Origin: Codonopsis lanceolata
Lineage: Eukaryota > Streptophyta > Magnoliopsida > Asterales > Campanulaceae
Reading direction: 5' to 3'
Length of the DNA stretch: 64,000 nucleotides
Assembly (NCBI GenBank): GCA_013146195.2
Contig: CM028381.1
Location: 94,567,255 to 94,631,254 of the forward strand
Each line of letters opens with the position of its first letter. The stretch's first letter is position 1. Under the pieces are notes generated by a model. That model saw only the letters and a program-made list of their open reading frames with translations. It had not been told where the DNA came from and did no database searches. Below, piece by piece: positions 60,301 through 64,000 of this stretch. The translations under genes and the position numbers were made by a program.

Positions 60301-63143
60301 AAATTAAGGCCGGATAATTGATAGAAAACAACTCTAATAGCTTTGGGTGGGTCTCATAAGTTTAAGAGTAAAAATTGTAAGGAAAAAATGACAAATATTT
60401 TCCTAAAAAATGAAAGTTTCAAACAAGACAATTTTTTTTGGGACGAACGAAAAAGGAAAGGAAGACAATAATTTTGGAATGGAGGGAGTATATTATACAA
60501 ATATTCCTATTAAAAATTTCCATTTGATCTCCAAAGATTGAATTTTCATTAATCTAATTTAGGGCTCGTTTGTTGTGGCTGATGGCTTATGACTTATGGC
60601 TGATAGCTTAAGCTAGTGGCTGAATGACTTGTGACTGATTGTATGATAGACTGTTTGTTACAACCGTTGAAAAGCTGCTTATGAGTTATAATTATTTGTT
60701 AAAAAAAACTTGAAAATTAACATTCATATTTTTATGTATATTTCATAAAAGGATGAAATGTGGATAATCAAATATTTATTAATGAATAGTTGTCTTCATG
60801 TTTTAAAAAAACCCAAAAAAGCTTAAAATTTTGGCTTTTTGGCTTTGGCTTTTCAATGCATAAAGCGTGTTGTACCTTACTTATTGACATTTGGCTTATA
60901 AGCTGAAACAAACACTCTAAATATGGCTTTTCAAAAGCCAAAAGCTAAAAGTCACTCTAAATAAGCTGCAACAAACGAGCACTTAATAAAAGCTGCCTAG
61001 GTGCTCCATTGGGGTACCTTAAAATCTGTGTCAGATACTAAGTAAACTTGGTGACACTAATATGGGAATGGAGGGAGCATCGTTATATGATGGTTTCCCA
61101 TAGACACTCTCCATAGCTTGAACACAAAAACAGGTTTTGAGATCCGCCATATTTATTCTGATCATCCAAAGTCTAACAGTGAGCCTATCCTGTGTACTGC
61201 CCCACTGCTACCCTCAGAATTAGTAGATCTTAATGGTAATCTTTCTACATCCTTGTTACTTGGAACTTCCCATTGCCCAAAGGAATGTTACACTCAATGT
61301 TCCATTTCATCTCATCTTTAGTGGCTTTATCTCCTTAACGTTCTCTTGTTTCTAATATAGACTCCATATCTTATTCTTTAAGTATATTTTCAAAGCTGTA
61401 TCTCATTCTGACTGGAGGAGGGCTATGGAGGAGGAAATATGGCATTGGAATGAAATCAAACTTGTGACCTAGTTCCTTTTTATTGCGGTGATGTGCATAA
61501 TGGGGAGATAGGCTGCAGGATATTATTCGAGGGTGGCATGGGGGGGGGGGGCAGGTGCAGGGTGGAGGGATCATGTGCCTTAGAAGAGCAAGAAGCCTTC
61601 TTTTACAAGAATCAAATGCTAGGTTAGAATGTCAATGGTACATGCTACATATGAGTTGACATGGATACAACAACTACCACGTGAGCTTGGTTTTGATGTT
61701 TCATTGTCCATGTAGTTGTGTGATAATCACACTAACAATCTAGTTTTGTTGAATAGACCATATATTCTCAAGTTAACTGTCTTTTTATGTGCAAGCGTGG
61801 CTAAACTCATATCAACAAGCTACATGAAGATAGGTATCAACTTGTAGATGTCACTGCTTATCACATGGGAGTTATCACATTAGTTATTTATGTAACAAGC
61901 TGGGGATGTTTGACATTAATGCTCTAGTTTGAGGAGTGTTTAGTTATCTATTATATGTGTTGGCTTGAATGTAGCTTAGTCATGAGATTTATTTTAGAAT
62001 GAACTATTTTGCACACATGCCTCCTCTCTCTCTCACACTCGATTTCTTTGGAGTTTAGACAACCACCTCTATATTAGATTGGAGGCCATATTCAATAGTT
62101 TTGTTAAGTTATTCCAAGCTTATTATTGTTGATAATGGTCTTATTTTCTTACTTAGGTCTTCTGGTAAATTTTTTGTGCACAATTTTTTTGATGATTTTC
62201 AGCACAGCCAATTTAAAGCATCAAAAGGAACACGAACACATTTGGACTCATGTTATTTTGAATTTGTCTGTTTGGGTTTACCTTTTCATTGGTCTGGCAT
62301 GGTTGTTATTTGTCTTCCCAACCTCCACTTGACATAACCCTTAAGTATAGTTAGATATTACTCTGAAGTCCATGTCAAACAAGGATTCATTTTGTATGGA
62401 ATTGGGAGCTGGACTCATTGACAGGCAGGAAGATAAGAACCAAGAAAATGCTTCATAAAACCCTACAAGGCACTAAACAGATCTTGTTGGTAGTCTCTTT
62501 CATGGTTATGAATGTTTTCTGGACATTTTCTAGGAGTACAGGGAATTTTTTTGACGATTCTTATTGCCATGATTTACATGTCAAACTCCATCTAACTCTC
62601 TATTTTCCATGACCAAACCAACTTGGAAACTTCAGCACTCCAAATTATACCATATGCAAATTGATTGAACATTTTTGTCATTGTATATTTAAATTTTATA
62701 TCATGATCCATATCGAGCTATGGGATTCACAAAAACCTTTTCTCATTCAATTATGTATTTCGGAGCATATATAGGGGAAGTTGTATTGTCTTACATGTTT
62801 GTATTTTCGCTACAATTTCTACTTTGAAGGTGAAATGGCCATAGATTAAATGGAAGATAAGAACTTAGATGGAGTTGCTTGTAATTGAGCGGTGGAACAT
62901 TAGATGGTTGAGGTCTATGAGTTACATATTAATATAAAATAATAATGGTGTTCTGCAGTTTTGAAATTGTTAAGACTTACTGGCCTTTTTTTTATAAATA
63001 GGCTGCCAAAGATGCATTATTGCAGACTAAGACTGCAAACTCCTTGAAATGGGCTGAAAATGAATCCTCTCTAGATTCTCACGAGGCTTTCACTCCATCT
63101 TTTGCTGAGCGTGTGTCATTTGCAGCACTTCAACTTGTTACAG
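35994..63143 (+). CDS. Lon N-terminal (substrate-binding) domain protein, probably plastid; 3' end outside window
   Basis: Host gene assembled from six exons, all with GT/AG borders: 35994-36320, 38235-38303, 50446-50565, 50646-50720, 58085-58219 and 63002-63143. The first five are whole numbers of codons; the sixth ends after one base of a codon, so at least one more exon follows. The 289 codons seen start with about 90 residues rich in Ser, Thr, Asn, Pro and Arg, like a plastid transit peptide. Then come LPLLPFPVDQVLVPSESKTL and HLYEARYLKLLDE, the start of the Lon LAN domain, followed by FAARYGCLVLIEK and DVGALVTIRGIGRV. There is no AAA+ ATPase and no Ser-Lys protease domain, so this is one of the stand-alone plant LON-domain proteins (similar to Arabidopsis At1g19740/At1g75460), presumably binding substrates; its exact role is unknown. 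The introns hold about 26 kb of mostly transposon DNA, but the reading frame is intact. Confidence 0.92.
36754..37003. mobile_element. Solo LTR with perfect ACATA duplication
   Basis: 250 bases from TGTTGAATCTAG to TATTCTCAACA, flanked by ACATA at 36749-36753 and at 37004-37008. TG...CA ends plus a 5-base duplication identify a solo LTR, probably copia, left by recombination between the two LTRs of an element. It lies in intron 1 of the Lon-domain gene. Confidence 0.82.
37258..37641 (-). CDS. Antisense exon-like open frame in intron 1, unknown
   Basis: A 127-codon open frame on the minus strand that begins in phase exactly after a good acceptor (TTCTTATAG, ending at 37642) and ends in a stop at 37258. 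The peptide (GFQSFKRNKNELDCNFWLTK at the start, KQIEFSGSCGIN at the end) is not low-complexity and has no transposon motif that I know; it is acidic to neutral with many Asn, Glu and Lys. It looks like the last exon of a host-type gene. The intron side (37650-38230) shows no further exon I could support. It could be a captured gene fragment, an overlapping antisense gene or chance; codon use and homology would decide. Confidence 0.35.
   Translation of the reverse strand, partial: GFQSFKRNKNELDCNFWLTKHELLHELKLERAEMEMHFDETTGHNIKLIHQNSTMKFSNYKSRLNSPTLFSQEGRNDELQNYQEGYTRFKLEPEILDPHKQLYVGNLEYGNQNLSKQIEFSGSCGIN
38235..38303 (+). CDS. Lon-domain gene exon 2
   Basis: 23 codons, VLVPSESKTLHLYEARYLKL then LDE, between acceptor CATGCAG and donor GTAATA. 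It carries the conserved EARY motif of the LAN domain. Confidence 0.93.
38540..38685 (-). repeat. 3' LTR of copia element 2
   Basis: 146 bases, about 90% similar by eye to the 5' LTR, with differences such as GATGTATATATATG against GATGTATATATTTT. Confidence 0.92.
39187..39345 (+). mobile_element. LINE-b fragment, left piece
   Basis: Encodes the C-terminal RT-associated zinc domain, VGNHYLWKVIWKSRAPSRVM then FFAWEVSREAILIGDNLRAR, typical of plant L1 elements. Its continuation (KVYVNSCFMCKKEEETV) is found 6.1 kb away at 45495, so a second LINE landed inside it. It lies within copia element 2, next to the RNase H codons. Confidence 0.75.
39690..41460 (+). pseudogene. LINE-c ORF1 (gag-like, DUF4283 region), broken
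   Basis: Fragments in several frames. The clearest (40445-40942) reads FWVFAIWKVDIPEVWIRALG then LPLHLWDSEVFKEIGRKCGG, the DUF4283 signature of plant L1 ORF1 proteins, which bind LINE RNA. The zinc knuckle normally following was not found, and frame changes occur every few hundred bases. Confidence 0.7.
41811..45384 (+). pseudogene. LINE-c ORF2 (endonuclease, reverse transcriptase), broken
   Basis: Starts at the ATG at 41811 (MHLRILSWNVRGINDVDKRG), the apurinic-type endonuclease. SGVYGPC (42132) and GDFNVVR follow. RT shows NASFITLIPKRKAKDL (43256), YKLIAKVLSLRLRKVL (43338) and HLLFADDT near 43831, with both Asp of the active site intact. The C-terminal zinc domain WCFMCKGCEESVNHL lies near 45018. 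Single-base frameshifts break it at more than ten places. Confidence 0.88.
45495..45905 (+). mobile_element. LINE-b fragment, right piece with poly-A
   Basis: Continues the zinc domain (KVYVNSCFMCKKEEETV) and the C-terminal VWKERNHRVFDNEE block (near 45727), ending in ACTTAACAAAAAAAAAA (45888-45905). Confidence 0.75.
45906..46017 (+). mobile_element. LINE-a 3' tail
   Basis: Only the LINE 3' UTR is present: CTTGTATACTCCCTGTGTAC, AAGGACGCGTCACC and TTTGACGC, then TTACTTATCAATTTTTTATC. The same words end the LINEs at 48137 and 56188. It lies directly behind the LINE-b tail and abuts resumed copia RT sequence. Confidence 0.65.
47642..48137 (+). mobile_element. 5'-truncated LINE fragment in copia integrase
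   Basis: 496 bases: zinc-domain codons (CYLCKREEETVNHLLFHC, 47668), the 3' UTR words TGTACAAGGATGCGTC and GACGC, and a poly-A tail. It is flanked by GTAACAAAA on both sides (47633-47641 and 48138-48146). Removing it restores the copia integrase reading frame, so insertion came after copia element 2 and the borders are exact. Confidence 0.92.
50029..50040 (-). promoter_or_regulatory. Primer-binding site of copia element 2
   Basis: TGGTATCAGAGC on the minus strand, the complement of the initiator Met-tRNA 3' end, adjoining the 5' LTR with no spacer. Confidence 0.95.
50041..50189 (-). repeat. 5' LTR of copia element 2
   Basis: 149 bases, TGTTAGAAGTATTAAGG to CTCAATCAACA on the minus strand. 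Unusually short for a copia LTR. Confidence 0.93.
50446..50565 (+). CDS. Lon-domain gene exon 3
   Basis: 40 codons, from SLHRKSGLFVHFVLDPIVIS to FAARYGCLVLIEK, between acceptor GCTGCAG and donor GTAAGC. Central part of the LAN domain. Confidence 0.92.
50646..50720 (+). CDS. Lon-domain gene exon 4
   Basis: 25 codons, VEQLDVGALVTIRGIGRVTL then VNFLK, between acceptor TATGCAG and donor GTGAGT. The GxGR turn of the domain is intact. Confidence 0.93.
51180..52190 (+). other. Possible LTR-like segment in intron 4
   Basis: G-rich low-coding sequence (51200-51720), then a TATAAATATGG box at 51912 and leader-like sequence ending GTGGAAGAGGTATCAAAA (52162), similar to a degenerate primer-site context. 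No second copy; open frames here show no domains. Confidence 0.3.
52536..56188 (+). mobile_element. L1-type LINE 2 with 14-base target duplication
   Basis: Flanked by AAAAGCTTTCATTT at 52522-52535 and 56189-56202. It holds a single long, broken ORF2 and no ORF1. The 3' end has GTGTATAAGGACGCGTCACC, TTTGACGC and a tail that merges with the duplication. Confidence 0.92.
52576..56105 (+). pseudogene. LINE 2 ORF2 (endonuclease, reverse transcriptase), broken
   Basis: Starts at the ATG at 52576 (MELRTISWNMWGLNDFSK). The endonuclease shows PHVVCLQETKMG (52669), SGVYGPC (52900) and CIGGDFNVVRF (52990). RT shows NATFIALIPKKKGASDLREY then RPISLVGGIYKLISKVLSRR (54018-54137), LDIEKAYDHVN (54211) and HLLFADDTLIF (54542). 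The zinc domain WCYMCKGDEENVNHLHIHC is near 55722. Stops and frameshifts recur, but motifs are better kept than in LINE-c, so it is probably younger. Confidence 0.9.
56340..56521. mobile_element. Stowaway-type MITE
   Basis: 182 bases between TA dinucleotides (56338-56339, 56522-56523). Left end CTCCATCCGTTCATAAATAA; reverse complement of the right end CTCCCTCCGTAAATAATTG. It lies between the arms of the MULE-like element. Confidence 0.87.
56761..57745. mobile_element. Insertion in the MULE right arm, class uncertain
   Basis: Begins CATGGCCGCCCTGAAATTTT-GGGGGCCC and ends AAATTTGGGGCCCCCGTAG; the two ends are alike in direct, not inverted, orientation. The interior is very AT-rich. On the minus strand near 57680-57605 a TAGTGGCCCAAAGG block and a GGGTTCAACTC block are spaced like the A and B boxes of a tRNA-derived SINE. 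No coding capacity. Its limits come from the break in the MULE arm. Confidence 0.4.
58085..58219 (+). CDS. Lon-domain gene exon 5
   Basis: 45 codons, ADPFIEGIVIPLQDNVPE to LNSLEIKLK, between acceptor AATGCAG and donor GTTCTC, which is followed by a CT repeat. It includes the helical ELKEALQSLNSLE stretch. Confidence 0.9.
58220..59139. other. Intron 5, first part
   Basis: CT microsatellite at 58222-58241 right after the donor; then no gene recognised. GGTCCGGGCTCCACCCGTG followed by an A-tract (59017-59050) resembles the 3' tail of a small retroposon. Confidence 0.35.
60230..60488. mobile_element. Stowaway-type MITE, nested
   Basis: 259 bases between TA dinucleotides. Left end TTCCCTCCAGTCCAATTTG; reverse complement of the right end CTCCCTCCATTCCAAAATTA. 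Confidence 0.85.
60562..60982. mobile_element. PIF/Harbinger-type MITE, nested
   Basis: 421 bases flanked by TTA (60559-60561, 60983-60985). Left end GGGCTCGTTTGTTGTGGCT; reverse complement of the right end GTGCTCGTTTGTTGCAGCT. The interior is rich in GGCTTATGGCT and AAAAGCCAAAAGC words. Its ends resemble those of the MITE at 27631. Confidence 0.87.
61941..63001. other. Intron 5, last part
   Basis: Probably includes the 3' LTR of copia element 3 (from about 61938), whose end was not found. No gene seen. Confidence 0.35.
63002..63143 (+). CDS. Lon-domain gene exon 6
   Basis: 47 codons plus one base, AAKDALLQTKTANSLKWAEN to SFAALQLVTG, after acceptor AAATAG and before donor GTGTAT. It ends in phase 1, so the gene continues to the right of the window. 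Confidence 0.9.
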
Positions 63144-63534
63144 GTGTATTTCCTCATTGTCTATCCCCCCCAACCCCCCAACAATGTTCATTTTTCTTTT
63201 ATTAATCATTTAGCAGATATACACTGCATAAATTGAATCCTAGACTTCCTTATGTGGACACTGCAAAAGGTTCAACTGTAAGAGCACATTATACTATAAA
63301 TTGAGCTTTACCTACGACTCATATGATGCTGTCTTTCTATTACGTGTCACTTATGCTTTATAAATTCAAGCTTATTGGGCTCTTTTAATAAATCATTTTT
63401 GCTTGTTTAGCAAGTGCTTAGTAATAAATGGTTCCGAATTCTTCACTTTGCGCTGGTTGGTGTATCCTTTTAGGTCTTATAGGCAAATAGAAACATGTAC
63501 TTTCAGTTAGCTTGTGAATGATTGTTGAGACATG
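63144..63534. other. Start of the next intron
   Basis: Begins with the donor of exon 6 and a C-rich stretch (63166-63181). No exon recognised up to the TRIM. Confidence 0.4.
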
Positions 63535-63877
63535 TGTTGACACATTAAACTTATATGAGGAATAATCAAGCCTAGCAATCACTTAACAAAGATCTTAGGG
63601 CTACACCTTTCACAGCCTATTGGTTTTGAGATGGACCCCAGACTTTAACATGGTATCATCTCTTTACACGTGCAGCCCAATGGCCCACGTTCTTGCTCCA
63701 CACCACCCAAACCAATGAGTCCACGTTGTAAGCCTCAATCTCGGCTACACGTGAGGGGGTGTGTTGAGACATTAAACCCACATCGGGAATAATCAAGCCT
63801 AGCAATCACTTACTAAAGATACTGGGGCCACACTTCTCAGAGCCAGTTGGTTTTGAGATGACCCCCAGACTTTAACA
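63535..63877 (+). mobile_element. TRIM retroelement 2
   Basis: Two 116-base LTRs, 63535-63650 and 63762-63877 (TGTTGA...CTTTAACA), flank 111 bases. TGGTATCATC (63651) follows the first LTR, a degenerate Met-tRNA primer site. The purine tract ACGTGAGGGGG (63749-63759) precedes the second. No coding capacity. Flanks show ACATG and AATGT, not a clean duplication. Confidence 0.88.
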
Positions 63878-64000
63878 AATGTCTCATCCACCTTAATACG
63901 AGAAAAAGGAAAGAAGTTACAGAAGAGAATAAGAGTTACATATATTTCAGTAGCCAAACATCAGAGATAGAGGTGATCTGTTTATATATTCATGTTTTTA

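Larger units (their letters stand above)
59956..61077. mobile_element. Stowaway-type MITE, outer element of a nest
   Basis: Left end CTCCTTCAGTTCCCAAATAT after TA (59954); reverse complement of the right end CTCCCTCCATTCCCATATTA. Two other MITEs lie inside. The right flank is CA instead of TA. Confidence 0.65.
59140..61940 (+). pseudogene. Ty1/copia element 3 pol relic in intron 5
   Basis: Heavily decayed plus-strand pol. Integrase traces: FVTIVDDF (59169), CPGTSHQNRVVRGKVNI (59374), ILSSTLHGESPSSNLFPTKT (59491) and DSKDLKCIFLSYS (59614). RT start: HSDWRRAMEEE (61406). RNase H end: ELGFDVSLSM (near 61684) and NKLGMFDI (near 61898). The 1.1 kb between integrase and RT is a nest of MITEs. Individual blocks are short and broken, but their order and spacing match copia pol. 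A GAGGAGTGTTTAG motif at 61931 may be the polypurine tract and LTR start. Confidence 0.65.

Noticed and set aside
63523..63882. Target duplication of TRIM 2
   Set aside because: The flanks GAGACATG and AATGTCTC are reverse complements, not direct repeats.

Overview
The window is nuclear DNA of a flowering plant, most likely a eudicot. It has spliced genes with long introns, plant retrotransposon lineages (Ty3/gypsy, Ty1/copia, L1-type LINEs, TRIMs), plant MITE families and long AT microsatellites. No rRNA, tRNA, CRISPR or prokaryote-like gene organisation was seen, and the species cannot be named from the sequence. Coordinates of spliced or broken genes are outer limits.

Region 1 (1-18.5 kb) consists of Ty3/gypsy elements without a chromodomain, resembling the Tat/Ogre group. 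The left element enters the window inside its polyprotein (1-1144, plus strand). It is followed by two decayed genes on the opposite strand: gene B (3239-1888) and gene A (9279-3902). Gene A, and more tentatively gene B, belong to the plant-mobile-domain class. A 2.1 kb hAT-like element carrying an exon of ribosomal protein eL30 has split gene A. An LTR (10909-12128) leads into a second, internally deleted gypsy remnant (integrase 12719-13565) that has its own antisense coiled-coil gene C (17417-14151). A TRIM and a second LTR fragment lie in the first intron of gene C.

Region 2 (18.5-35.4 kb) is a repeat desert. It holds a hAT MITE with its target duplication, LTR-like segments in inverted orientation (22.0-23.3 and 31.3-32.6 kb), a degraded Ty1/copia element with both LTRs (25.7-30.65 kb) whose protease region was hit by a Harbinger-type MITE, and a Stowaway MITE.

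Region 3 (35.4-64 kb) is the one convincing host gene: a nuclear, probably plastid-targeted protein with a Lon protease N-terminal (substrate-binding) domain. Six exons can be joined in phase (35994 to beyond 63143), and the last exon or exons lie outside the window. About 0.87 kb of coding sequence is spread over 27 kb because the introns are full of transposons. Intron 1 has a solo LTR and an unexplained antisense exon. Intron 2 (12.1 kb) has a complete antisense copia element with a perfect TTTTC duplication, itself invaded by several LINEs. Intron 4 has a long-TIR (MULE-like) element split by a LINE, a Stowaway and another insertion. Intron 5 has a plus-strand copia relic containing a nest of three MITEs. 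A second TRIM follows exon 6.

The main biological interest is the antisense accessory genes inside gypsy elements, the captured eL30 exon, and how the Lon-domain gene tolerates an intron load that can be ordered in time from nested target duplications.
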